From positions 1-14,601 of the forward strand of contig CAINUM010000036.1 in assembly GCA_903853785.1 (NCBI GenBank): 14,601 nt of DNA, in the 5' to 3' direction. The number at the start of each line of letters is the position of its first letter. The first letter of the stretch is position 1. Positions 4,743 to 13,274 of the stretch are shown in pieces. The notes beneath the pieces are model-generated. The model had not been told where the DNA came from, did no database searches, and saw nothing but the letters and a program-made list of their open reading frames with translations. Position numbers and translations under genes: made by a program. Source of the stretch: Candidatus Magasanikiibacteriota bacterium (GTDB taxonomy: Bacteria; Patescibacteriota; Patescibacteriia; Magasanikbacterales; GWA2-37-8).

Positions 4743-7007
4743 ATGATAAAAAGCTGGTTCAAATCAATAACATCAGCGTCCAATTCCATAATTGGCGCTT
4801 TTGTTATTGCTGCCGGCTGGAGTTGGTATCATTTCTCCTTGCACAATCATGGTCTATTTGTGCTCAAAGCATCAACCTTAATGTTGGCTGTTTTTATTGG
4901 TTATCAAATATTTAAGAAAACTTTTAAATATTTGGTGAACAAAACAAACCGTCACCCCTATTGGGAAAATGAATTTTATCATCAGCTGGACAAATTATTT
5001 TTGACATTTTCTCTTATTTTTTTGATCTATTTTATACGCCAAGAAACGATTAGTATCGCCTATGCAATTCTAATTTTATCTATAATATTCTGGCGCACTC
5101 AAAAGACTCTATCACTTCATCCCCACTCAATTGTATGGAAAGAAATCAATACCCTTTATTTTATTTTTTTTATATTTATTTTTTTAACAAGTCTCGCCCT
5201 CCAATACTGGACATACGAATTTGCTGTTGTTGATACAAGTATAAAATTCTATAACGTTATTGTCTTTCGAGCTTGGTCTATCACCATGTTTTGGCTGCTA
5301 ATGTATTCGGTGTCAGACATGATCTATTGGCAGCTAAAAAAAATACCAGCTATTTTGATCAAATCCACCTGGATATTATCTTTTGTTTTATTTCTTTTGT
5401 TGTGGACCGTCAATGCTGGAATACTATTTTTTTCTGGCTTAAATTTAAGCCCGATTATTTTGGAACACGCCAAAGGTGGTTCAGCTATAATAATAAATAA
5501 CGTGAGCGCAATTTTAATAATTGTCCTTTTGATACTTTTAACAATTTTTGGCTTTATCAAAAGAAAGATACTCGCTGCTCATAAACAAATTCAAAAAAAA
5601 TATTGGGGTTATTACAATTTGGCTACTTTGGTATTGTCCATCACTTCATTGATAGCCTTTTCTTCTTTTAAAACAACACCCGAGTACAACATTTTCAAAA
5701 CTTTCTATAATTATTTTACCAACAATGATAGTCAGGTTGAACTAAATCCGATTGTACAGAAAAAACTGGAACGCTTTGGTATAAAATACAATCTAAAAGA
5801 ATTCAACATTAATCATCACGATAATATCTTTCCCACCACTTCTACTGTACTTTTACCAACAATATTACAAAAGCAAAGACCAAACATAATGATTGTTTTT
5901 TTGGAATCTTTTTCTAGTCGCCTGAGTGAAGTTTATAACCCAAAATTAACTACAACAACACCAGGGCTCGATAAAATGTCAAAAGATCAAAATACTACAA
6001 TTTTTAGGAAATATTACAACGCCTCTACTCCCACTGTCACTGGATTACTTTCTCAGCTTTGTTCATTTTTGCCACCGACTGGACACGACGAAATTAGCGA
6101 CGGTGGTGTTCGCCATCATCATTTGCTTTGTTTGCCAAAAATCTTACAAAATAATGGATACCAATATTCTGCGTACATAACGGCGGTAGAAAAAGATTTT
6201 GCAAATAAAAATACCATAATTACCGACATGGGAACGCAAAATGTTTTTGGTACCGATGAATTAAAACAATATATTAGCGGTGAACCGCTATCTTGGGGAT
6301 ATTCAGATCATCAACTTTTTCCTGCTACCTGGAAATTAATGAATGAGCAATCTAAACAACCTTTTTTAATAATGCTTTCAACCGTGGATACTCACCCACC
6401 ATTTAATTTGTCTAAAGATGTTGTAAAATATGGTGACGGAAAAAATGATTTATTAAATTCCGTTCATACTACTGACGATGCTTTTGGAAAATTTTGGGAC
6501 GAGTTTACCAAAAGCTCTCTTTACAACAATACCATCATAATTACTGTTGCGGACCATGCAGTGTTCCCTGTTTCTTATACTAAAGATTATTTTTCTGATG
6601 TCGTAGGTAAACTTAGTTTTTATGATGAAAATATGTTTATGGTTTATGTGCCAAAAAGTATTCTTCCAAAAAATATTGATGTTCTTTCTTCTGGCATTGA
6701 TTTTGCACCGACTGTTTTAAATTTACTTAACATCAATACTCCCAATTCTTTTGAGGGTCATTCGATTTTAAATGACCGACAAAATTTTCCCAACATTTTA
6801 GGTATGCATGAATTTGGTCTATATACGAACCAACTTGATCAAAACGGTAAAAGAATGATAAATTATAAAATACCTATCGAACTTGATTGCTCGAACTACC
6901 AATATGAATCGGACACAACCAAACCACTTACTTTATGCGAGTTTTTAAATTATTATCAATGGAAAAAAAGAGTTTTTTCCGATGGCCGCTTTTGGGAAAA
7001 TAAATAA
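4743..7007 (+). CDS. Polytopic sulfatase-fold protein, lipoteichoic acid synthase-like phosphoglycerol transferase
   Basis: A 754-residue membrane protein. About nine hydrophobic segments occupy residues 13-311 (near 13-32, 38-57, 85-98, 103-118, 137-156, 172-196, 208-231, 248-272 and 293-309). The extracellular alkaline-phosphatase-fold domain starts at 379. Active-site features in order: IMIVFLES (382-389) with Glu388 as likely metal ligand; NASTPTVTGLLSQL (426-439), which contains the Thr nucleophile (429-433); STVDTHPPF (546-554) with His551; and VADHA (602-606) with Asp603-His604 as metal ligands. These correspond to the Glu, Thr, His and Asp-His set of LtaS. LtaS-type enzymes move phosphoglycerol from phosphatidylglycerol to an anionic polymer or glycan. 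LtaS itself has five membrane segments, so this longer membrane part points to a related but distinct enzyme. A sulfatase would need a formylglycine Cys or Ser motif, which is not seen. Donor and acceptor unknown. Confidence 0.82.
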   Translation: MIKSWFKSITSASNSIIGAFVIAAGWSWYHFSLHNHGLFVLKASTLMLAVFIGYQIFKKTFKYLVNKTNRHPYWENEFYHQLDKLFLTFSLIFLIYFIRQETISIAYAILILSIIFWRTQKTLSLHPHSIVWKEINTLYFIFFIFIFLTSLALQYWTYEFAVVDTSIKFYNVIVFRAWSITMFWLLMYSVSDMIYWQLKKIPAILIKSTWILSFVLFLLLWTVNAGILFFSGLNLSPIILEHAKGGSAIIINNVSAILIIVLLILLTIFGFIKRKILAAHKQIQKKYWGYYNLATLVLSITSLIAFSSFKTTPEYNIFKTFYNYFTNNDSQVELNPIVQKKLERFGIKYNLKEFNINHHDNIFPTTSTVLLPTILQKQRPNIMIVFLESFSSRLSEVYNPKLTTTTPGLDKMSKDQNTTIFRKYYNASTPTVTGLLSQLCSFLPPTGHDEISDGGVRHHHLLCLPKILQNNGYQYSAYITAVEKDFANKNTIITDMGTQNVFGTDELKQYISGEPLSWGYSDHQLFPATWKLMNEQSKQPFLIMLSTVDTHPPFNLSKDVVKYGDGKNDLLNSVHTTDDAFGKFWDEFTKSSLYNNTIIITVADHAVFPVSYTKDYFSDVVGKLSFYDENMFMVYVPKSILPKNIDVLSSGIDFAPTVLNLLNINTPNSFEGHSILNDRQNFPNILGMHEFGLYTNQLDQNGKRMINYKIPIELDCSNYQYESDTTKPLTLCEFLNYYQWKKRVFSDGRFWENK

Positions 7008-7021
7008 TTAATTATTTCAAT

Positions 7022-9265
7022 ATGCAATTCAACCCTCTTGAAAAAAAAGATTTATCGAAATTAAAAAAAACTCAACCAGAAAGATTTAAGTTTTCACAAT
7101 TCAATTCTCAATATTTTAATTTACAAAATCTTGAACTGGTAAAACCAGAGTGGTTTGACGCTGAACGCCTCACCAATTTTACCCGCTACATGCGTGCGTT
7201 TATTTTTGCAGCAGTAGAAGCTGGGCAGTCAGGCCATCCAGGTGGTAGTAGTGCCAAAGTAGAACAAATTTTAGCTCTGTTGCTTGGAGAAAATTTAGCC
7301 TTTGACCCGCTCAATCCAAAAAATCCTGGCCGTGACCGTCTGATTTGGAGTGCTGGTCATTGCACGCCTGCTTTATACGCGATAAATTCATTAGTTTATG
7401 AATGTTTACGAAAAACAGGAAGACAATTTTCACCAGCTGCAGTTCAAGCTGTATTTCCTGAGGACCTTGTCCGCTTTAGACGTGCAGACGGCCCCCAAGG
7501 ACATGTAGAGAGCCATTACCCCCTAGCCGACATTTCTACCGGACCTTCTGGTCACGGACTGTCCTCCGCTGGTGGTATGGCAATCGCTCACAAATCTAGT
7601 GGTCTTGATACCAAAGTGTTTGTGCTTATGGGCGATGCGGAAAGTGAGGAAGGTATGACTTACGAAGCTCGTAATGTATTGTCCTCAACAAATACTGATA
7701 ATTTAATTGTAAGTTTAGATTACAACCATTTTGGAATCGACGGCCCAATTGAAGAAGTAATAAATTCTCCATATATGAACCATTGGATTGGTATGGGTTG
7801 GAATGTTATCGAAGTAGACGGGCATAACATTTTAGAATTAATTTATGCTTACCGATTGGCAACCAATGGTTTTGGAAATAATTTGCCTACTGTTGTGATT
7901 GCCCACACACTAAAAGGAAAACTTTACGGTAGTAAAGAAAATACTGCCGCCTCTCACGGTAACCCTGCTAAACATGACGAATATGTAGCGATCATGAAAA
8001 ATTTAGGTTTTGATATTCCTGGTGAAACCAAACAAACCATAAAAGATATTGAGTGTGTTTGCCAACAAATCTCTTCAGAAGACAATCAATATTTGGCCTC
8101 TCGATTGGATGTGGCTTCCAAAAAAATAAAACCTGAATCTGAATCCGTAAAACAAATTACTACTGCCCTATCAGGTCGTCCGTTGGTTAATCCGACTTCT
8201 TTACGTCGCCCAAATACACTACCACCAGAATTGGTTTTTAAAGAAGGTGAAAAAGTAGCTACTAGAAAAGGGTCGTCGGCCTGGTTCAAATGGCTGATGC
8301 AACAAACTGCATTCTTTTACGCTGGCGCTGGCGATCTTAGTGGTTCAGTTTTGGTGAATCAAGCAGAGGGTGTTTACGGTATTATAAACGCAAACAATCC
8401 ATACGGACGTGCGGTACGCTTTGGTATTGCCGAACAAAATATGGCCATGATGTCCACTGCCATGACTCAAGATATTTTGCCAGGAGGTTTCCATCCAGTT
8501 TCTACGTTTGGAACATATGCCGTATTTACAACAATGATCGGAAATTGTATTCGACTTGCACTTATTGGTAACCATCTATATCCAAAAGCAAAAGGATTCT
8601 TTATTGTATTGGCTGCTCATGATGGCCCTGAAACGGGTGAAGATGGACCGACTCACCAAGGACTATATTGGCTCAGTCTTTATAGTGCCCTACCAGGCAT
8701 CAAAGTATACAAACCTTTTGATGCCAACGAAACTGTGGAAATGTTATTTCACGCCTTAGAGAAAGGAGAGCCGATTGTCTTATCTGTAACTCGACCAGAC
8801 ACAACTGTATTATCTCGAACAAATGGAGTGCCACCAGCCAAATCAGCGATTAACGGAGCCTACGTATATAAACAATTTTCAAAAAACGGAAACCAACAGA
8901 TAGTCCTAGCGATTTCCGGAACACAAGTGTTGTTGAACACTTTGGAAATTTTATCAGATTTAGAAAAAACTTATGATGTAAAAATCATCGCCGTTACTTC
9001 GCCACAATTATTTGAAGAATATAAAATTTCAAATCCAAAAGAAGCACAAGAAATATTGTCTGATAATGAACGTTCACTAGTAACTACTATTCACAATGGT
9101 TGGACTGGATTTTTAAACGCGTTCCTCATGCCTGCAGATTATGAGAAACGTTCAATCGGTATCAATACATATTTAAAATCTGGAAACGTTCAAGAGGTCT
9201 ACGAATTAGCCGGATTAAATCCAAAAGGAATTGAAGAAAAAATAATAAAATCAATAAAAAAATAA
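7022..9265 (+). CDS. tkt: Transketolase
   Basis: Thiamine-diphosphate enzyme moving two-carbon units between sugar phosphates in the non-oxidative pentose phosphate pathway. The protein has 747 residues, somewhat longer than the common 620-670, owing mainly to about 45 extra N-terminal residues. The TPP domain shows GQSGHPGG (68-75, His72), WSAGHCTPALY (109-119), STGPSGHGLSSAGG (172-185), and the Mg/TPP motif Gly204-Asp205 with Asn235 thirty residues later, as in known enzymes. The third motif residue is Ala rather than Gly (GDAESEEG). ASHGNP (310-315) supplies another conserved His. The pyrimidine domain has AGAGDLSGS (434-442), the catalytic Glu471 in RFGIAEQNMA, and GEDGPTHQ (539-546). A typical C-terminal domain follows. 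The gene lies 14 bases after the LTA-synthase-like gene and 2 bases before the aminotransferase. A full-length homodimeric enzyme is expected; a related two-carbon transfer activity cannot be excluded. Confidence 0.92.
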   Translation: MQFNPLEKKDLSKLKKTQPERFKFSQFNSQYFNLQNLELVKPEWFDAERLTNFTRYMRAFIFAAVEAGQSGHPGGSSAKVEQILALLLGENLAFDPLNPKNPGRDRLIWSAGHCTPALYAINSLVYECLRKTGRQFSPAAVQAVFPEDLVRFRRADGPQGHVESHYPLADISTGPSGHGLSSAGGMAIAHKSSGLDTKVFVLMGDAESEEGMTYEARNVLSSTNTDNLIVSLDYNHFGIDGPIEEVINSPYMNHWIGMGWNVIEVDGHNILELIYAYRLATNGFGNNLPTVVIAHTLKGKLYGSKENTAASHGNPAKHDEYVAIMKNLGFDIPGETKQTIKDIECVCQQISSEDNQYLASRLDVASKKIKPESESVKQITTALSGRPLVNPTSLRRPNTLPPELVFKEGEKVATRKGSSAWFKWLMQQTAFFYAGAGDLSGSVLVNQAEGVYGIINANNPYGRAVRFGIAEQNMAMMSTAMTQDILPGGFHPVSTFGTYAVFTTMIGNCIRLALIGNHLYPKAKGFFIVLAAHDGPETGEDGPTHQGLYWLSLYSALPGIKVYKPFDANETVEMLFHALEKGEPIVLSVTRPDTTVLSRTNGVPPAKSAINGAYVYKQFSKNGNQQIVLAISGTQVLLNTLEILSDLEKTYDVKIIAVTSPQLFEEYKISNPKEAQEILSDNERSLVTTIHNGWTGFLNAFLMPADYEKRSIGINTYLKSGNVQEVYELAGLNPKGIEEKIIKSIKK

Positions 9266-9267
9266 TT

Positions 9268-10671
9268 ATGCAACTTGCTGATAAATTTTTGAAAGACGAC
9301 GCTTTATCTCCCAAAGTTGACTACAACCACGAACTGGATTTTCTTGGAACTGAAACGTCTTTCGGATTTGGAGCAGAGGTCACAGCACTAGAAGCAACCA
9401 AAAAATTTCCACAAATTTACAAATTTCATATTGGCGACACAGGGCCAAAAACACCTGAACCGATCATCGAAGTTGCTATTCAGGCATTAAAGGATAAACA
9501 GACCAAATATGGTCATTTTATGGGCTACAAACAAGTCCATGCCAACATTGCACGTTATTGGACTAAAACCCGTGGTGTTGAAATTAATACTGAAAATATA
9601 TTATTAGAGCCAGGTGGCAAACCAGCTATCGAATTGGCTATTCAAGCACTGGTAAGCAAGGGTGAAAAAATAATTGTTCAAAATCCTAGCTATCCAATTT
9701 ACGGATCGTTAGCCAATTTTTATACTCAGGGAAAATGTTTAAGCTGGACCGCTAGACAAAACCCAACTGACAAAACTTTGGATTTTAATCTTGATGATCT
9801 CAAAATGATTGTTGAAAAAAATAACAATGTTAAATTGTTATTTCTAAACACTCCTCAAAATCCGACCGGCATGATGATGAGCCAAGAAAAATTAGAACAA
9901 GTTGCAGCACTGGCTATGAAACACAAATTCATGGTGGTGTTTGATGATATTTACGACCAAATTACTTTTGGTGAAAACAAACACTTTAGCCTTTTGTCTG
10001 TTCCTGAAATGCTCGACTATACAATCAATTTAAATGGCTGTTCCAAAAATTATGCTATGACTGGTTGGCGAATCGGGTTTATCATCGCCCCAGAATGGTT
10101 AATCCATATTTTTGGGCAATTAGCGGTCAACAAGTGGAGTTGTGTGAGTCGTGTCAATCAAATCGTAGCTGGAACTATTTTTGGAGATGTTGATTTAGAC
10201 GGTTTTCATTATAACAGTGTAGCAGAACAAATAAAACCTATTCTAAAATCTGATTTTGCAGAGTATGAGAAAAAAGGCCGGTTCTTGTCAGCCGCACTAA
10301 AACTCCTATCCCCTTTTATTTTACCAAACGAACCTGAGGGAGCATTTTATCTATTTCCAAATTTCGAAAATATTTTGAAATTAAAATATTTAAACGAAAC
10401 ACTAAATATTAAAACTGACAAAGAATTCAGCCACTGGTTATTATACGAAAATGGTGTAGCTACTCTTCCGGGCAGTGATTTTGGCAGTGGTGGTACTGGA
10501 TATATGAGATTTTCTTACGCTGAAGACCGAAACAACCATCTTATTCCAGGAGTGAAACATTTGTTGAAGACAATGATCGATCTAATCGAACAATCGGGTG
10601 AAATACCACCTATCAAACAAACTGATGTCGAAGAAAAAGTAAAACTACTCGAAGAGAAATACTTCGTCTAA
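9268..10671 (+). CDS. Class I/II PLP-dependent aminotransferase
   Basis: A 467-residue fold-type I aminotransferase. Visible motifs: GPKTPEP (59-65) near the N-terminal substrate loop, EPGGKPAIELAI (114-125) in the cofactor phosphate region, NPSYPIYG (139-146), FLNTPQNPTG (192-201) with the cofactor-ring Asn198, DDIYDQITF (226-234) with the Asp and Tyr that hold pyridine nitrogen and O3', and CSKNYAMTGWRIGF (258-271), in which Lys260 forms the Schiff base and Arg268 contacts phosphate. Arg414 in YMRFSYA is in the position of the substrate alpha-carboxylate Arg. It is about 60-70 residues longer than typical aspartate/alanine aminotransferases, with an inserted stretch at 365-385 and a charged tail. 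Amino acid specificity cannot be read from the sequence. It starts 2 bases after tkt (TAATTATG) and is the last gene before the terminator at 10685. Confidence 0.92.
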   Translation: MQLADKFLKDDALSPKVDYNHELDFLGTETSFGFGAEVTALEATKKFPQIYKFHIGDTGPKTPEPIIEVAIQALKDKQTKYGHFMGYKQVHANIARYWTKTRGVEINTENILLEPGGKPAIELAIQALVSKGEKIIVQNPSYPIYGSLANFYTQGKCLSWTARQNPTDKTLDFNLDDLKMIVEKNNNVKLLFLNTPQNPTGMMMSQEKLEQVAALAMKHKFMVVFDDIYDQITFGENKHFSLLSVPEMLDYTINLNGCSKNYAMTGWRIGFIIAPEWLIHIFGQLAVNKWSCVSRVNQIVAGTIFGDVDLDGFHYNSVAEQIKPILKSDFAEYEKKGRFLSAALKLLSPFILPNEPEGAFYLFPNFENILKLKYLNETLNIKTDKEFSHWLLYENGVATLPGSDFGSGGTGYMRFSYAEDRNNHLIPGVKHLLKTMIDLIEQSGEIPPIKQTDVEEKVKLLEEKYFV

Positions 10672-10684
10672 TACAAAAACTAAC

Positions 10685-10714
10685 AAAACCTTCCTATCCA
10701 CTGGAGGGTTTTTT
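10685..10714 (+). terminator. Intrinsic terminator after the aminotransferase gene
   Basis: AAAACCTTCC (10685-10694) pairs with GGAGGGTTTT (10703-10712), a 10-bp stem with one G-T wobble around an 8-base loop. The 3' arm continues into a six-T run (10709-10714). It begins 13 bases after the aminotransferase stop, closing the murB-to-aminotransferase run. Confidence 0.85.
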
Positions 10715-10719
10715 ATTGC

Positions 10720-10748
10720 TTGTGCTAAGGCTTTTTATCTGATAAAAT
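10720..10748 (+). promoter_or_regulatory. Candidate promoter of the P-type ATPase unit
   Basis: TTGTGC (10720-10725) and TAAAAT (10743-10748) are separated by 17 bases, placing transcription start near 10755, about 15 bases before the ATPase ATG. A second -10-like hexamer, TATAAC (10759-10764), lies only five bases before the ATG and would give a leaderless mRNA, but it has no good -35 box. The terminator just upstream makes a promoter here necessary; which hexamer is used is uncertain. Confidence 0.45.
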
Positions 10749-10769
10749 ATCTAGATAATATAACATCAT

Positions 10770-13271
10770 ATGATCGAAGAGATACTCCTCAAAATCAAGC
10801 CTTTTGGTAAAAAATATCAGGGATTAACAACTTCGCAAGCCAAGACATCTGAAAAATCATACGGACTTAATATTCGTACGGTAACAAAAAAAAATAGTTG
10901 GTTACATCGAGCGTGGGAAATCATTTCTGAGCCGATGATAATACTTCTACTATCTGCCTCTATAATTTATTTTTTTCTGGGAGATTCTACGGAAGCAATT
11001 TTTTTGCTCGCTTCAATTATTCCGGTAATCGGAATGGAATTTATACAGCAACAACGAACCGACCAAGCTATTTTAGCATTAGATAAAATAATGGTAGAAT
11101 TTTGCCAAGTTTATCGCGACGGTAAAATTCAGAAAATGGAAACTAAAAATATAGTTCCAGGCGACATGGTTTATGTAAACGCTGGAGACAAATCACCTGC
11201 TGACGGTGTGCTGATAAACTCCCCTGGTCTATTGGTAGATGAGTCTATGCTCACAGGCGAATCAATTCCAACTACCAAAAGTGAAATTATTGATTTAGAA
11301 AAATTTGGCGAAGAAAATAAACTTTATCAAAATACCTTGATAGTACAAGGTGAAGGCTATATTGTAATTACAGCCACAGGTATTCATACTGCTTATGGTA
11401 AACTTGGAAGTCTCCTAGACAAAATAAAACAATTGCGAACGCCTCTTCAAACTAATATTCGCAAATTAGTCCGCGCCTTAGCAGTGGCCGCAATCTTCAT
11501 CTCAATATTTGTAGGCGTAATTTTAACATTTGAGTCCACTTTCATTAATGGATTGCTTGGATCAATCACCATGTTCATGTCGCTAATACCAGAAGAATTT
11601 CCGATTGTGTTGAGCGTATTTCTTATTATGGGCGTCTGGCGTATGACCAAACAAAATGCACTTACCCGCGAAATGTCTATGGTTGAAACTTTGGGGTCGG
11701 CTACAGTTATTTGTACTGACAAAACCGGCACACTTACTGAAGGTAAAATGACCCTTGAGGAAATATATTTCAACAACAAAATCTACTCTATCTCTGATAT
11801 TAAAAATAATGAAAAGGATTTTGAAAAATTAATTAAAACAGCTTTGCTGTCTTTGGAACAAGTTGCAATCGATCCGATGGAAATCGAAGTTCAGGATTTT
11901 GCAAGAAAAATAAATATTGATGTTGATACTTTTTTTCGTTCCCACACACTTATTGAATCAGCTCCATTTGAAGCCAAACATAAAATGGTGCATCATCTTT
12001 GGAAAACCCCAACAGATATGTGTACTCAGTATAGTGCTGGAGCTCCTGAATCCATTATTAATAATAGTACTCTAAACATTAAGGATAAAAAACTCGCTAT
12101 TGCCGCTTATGAATCCATGGCTGAAAACGGCTACAGAGTAATTGCGATCGCTCAAAAAGATTGTAGTTTAGATAAAAAATTGGAAGTAAAAAATTTGGAA
12201 TTTATTGGTCTTCTAACTATGAGTGACCCTCCACGCGCTGGAGTAAAATTGGCAATTGAATCCTGTCAAAAAGCAGGTGTTCGTGTGATTATGATTACCG
12301 GTGACAACCATCTTACTGCCCACAATATTGCAGAACACATCGGAATGAAACACAACGAAGAACTTATTAGTGGAGAGAATTTAGAAAATTTATCTGACGA
12401 TGCACTTCGAGAAATTGTGCGTCGACATGACATTTTTTCTCGCATCAAACCAGAACAAAAATATGCGATCGTCAATGCTTTGCAAAGCATGGGGGAAGTT
12501 GTAGCCATGACAGGAGATGGAGTAAACGATGCTCCCGCACTAAAGAAAGCCAACATCGGCATTGCTATGGGGCAAAAAGGTACGGAGGTAGCACGCGCAG
12601 CAGCTGGAATAGTACTTCTCGACGATAACTTTGCCACCATTGTTAATGCAATTCGTGAAGGTCGGCATATTTATGATAATTTGCGACAAGCTTTTTCTTT
12701 TTTATTTTCGTTTCATTTACCAATTGTTGGTCTTGCGATTCTACCTTTATTTTGGGGTGAGCCACTAGCATTTTTACCGGTACACATAGTATTTTTAGAA
12801 TTATTTTGTGACCCTGCTGCTGTAATAGGTTTTGAGCGTGAAATCGCTCGACAAAATCTAATGATTGAACCACCACGTCCTGCAAACGAACCATTAATTA
12901 GTTTAAAAATACTCTACAAAGTTTTAGTGCAAGGACTTTGCATGACAGCTCTATCGTTTGGTTTTTATTATTATTATGTTATACATTTAGGCCAATTAGA
13001 GTTTGGTCGTACCATGGCTTTTTCATCTTTGATTATCGCCCAAACACTTTTGGTTTTAATTACTCGTGAGTGGCAACAAATCAAAACCAACTGGTTGTTG
13101 TTATCTATTTCTGGCATCACCATCTCTATATTAATTTTAATTTTAGAAATACCAAGTTGGCGCTACACTTTCCATTTGACCGAAATCGATAGTTCGCATG
13201 TAATTCAACTTATTTCATATTCTCTTGCAGCGGTTATTCTTATCAAATTACTTACTAGATTAAAAAAATAA
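10770..13271 (+). CDS. P-type cation-translocating ATPase (P2-like), ion unknown
   Basis: An 833-residue ion pump with the full P-type layout: cation-ATPase N-terminal domain (1-45), two membrane helices (51-70, 74-92), actuator domain with LTGES (161-165), helices near 233-253 and 262-290 carrying PEEFP (274-278), phosphorylation motif DKTGTLT (Asp317 at 317-323), nucleotide domain, then MITGDN (508-513), TGDGVNDAPAL (581-591), and about six C-terminal helices (645-828). Domain order and the PExxP helix place it near the Ca2+-type P2 ATPases. Oddities: PEEFP replaces the usual PEGLP; the N and E of SERCA helix 5 appear as His649 and Ile652 by rough alignment, while Asp681 in helix 6 is kept; and the KGAPE nucleotide motif reads SAGAPE (422-427), so the Lys that contacts ATP is Ala. 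Classic calcium selectivity is doubtful. First gene after the terminator, 3 bases before rlmN. Confidence 0.92.
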   Translation: MIEEILLKIKPFGKKYQGLTTSQAKTSEKSYGLNIRTVTKKNSWLHRAWEIISEPMIILLLSASIIYFFLGDSTEAIFLLASIIPVIGMEFIQQQRTDQAILALDKIMVEFCQVYRDGKIQKMETKNIVPGDMVYVNAGDKSPADGVLINSPGLLVDESMLTGESIPTTKSEIIDLEKFGEENKLYQNTLIVQGEGYIVITATGIHTAYGKLGSLLDKIKQLRTPLQTNIRKLVRALAVAAIFISIFVGVILTFESTFINGLLGSITMFMSLIPEEFPIVLSVFLIMGVWRMTKQNALTREMSMVETLGSATVICTDKTGTLTEGKMTLEEIYFNNKIYSISDIKNNEKDFEKLIKTALLSLEQVAIDPMEIEVQDFARKINIDVDTFFRSHTLIESAPFEAKHKMVHHLWKTPTDMCTQYSAGAPESIINNSTLNIKDKKLAIAAYESMAENGYRVIAIAQKDCSLDKKLEVKNLEFIGLLTMSDPPRAGVKLAIESCQKAGVRVIMITGDNHLTAHNIAEHIGMKHNEELISGENLENLSDDALREIVRRHDIFSRIKPEQKYAIVNALQSMGEVVAMTGDGVNDAPALKKANIGIAMGQKGTEVARAAAGIVLLDDNFATIVNAIREGRHIYDNLRQAFSFLFSFHLPIVGLAILPLFWGEPLAFLPVHIVFLELFCDPAAVIGFEREIARQNLMIEPPRPANEPLISLKILYKVLVQGLCMTALSFGFYYYYVIHLGQLEFGRTMAFSSLIIAQTLLVLITREWQQIKTNWLLLSISGITISILILILEIPSWRYTFHLTEIDSSHVIQLISYSLAAVILIKLLTRLKK

Positions 13272-13274
13272 TTT

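Noticed and set aside
11447..11779. 110-codon open frame antisense to the P-type ATPase
   Set aside because: It is a reverse shadow of the DKTGTLT and PEEFP region, with no recognisable protein and no promoter or start context of its own.
12266..12640. 124-codon open frame antisense to the P-type ATPase
   Set aside because: It mirrors a strongly conserved coding region (TGDGVNDAP segment) and its translation is low-complexity Ser/Ala/Pro with no family features.
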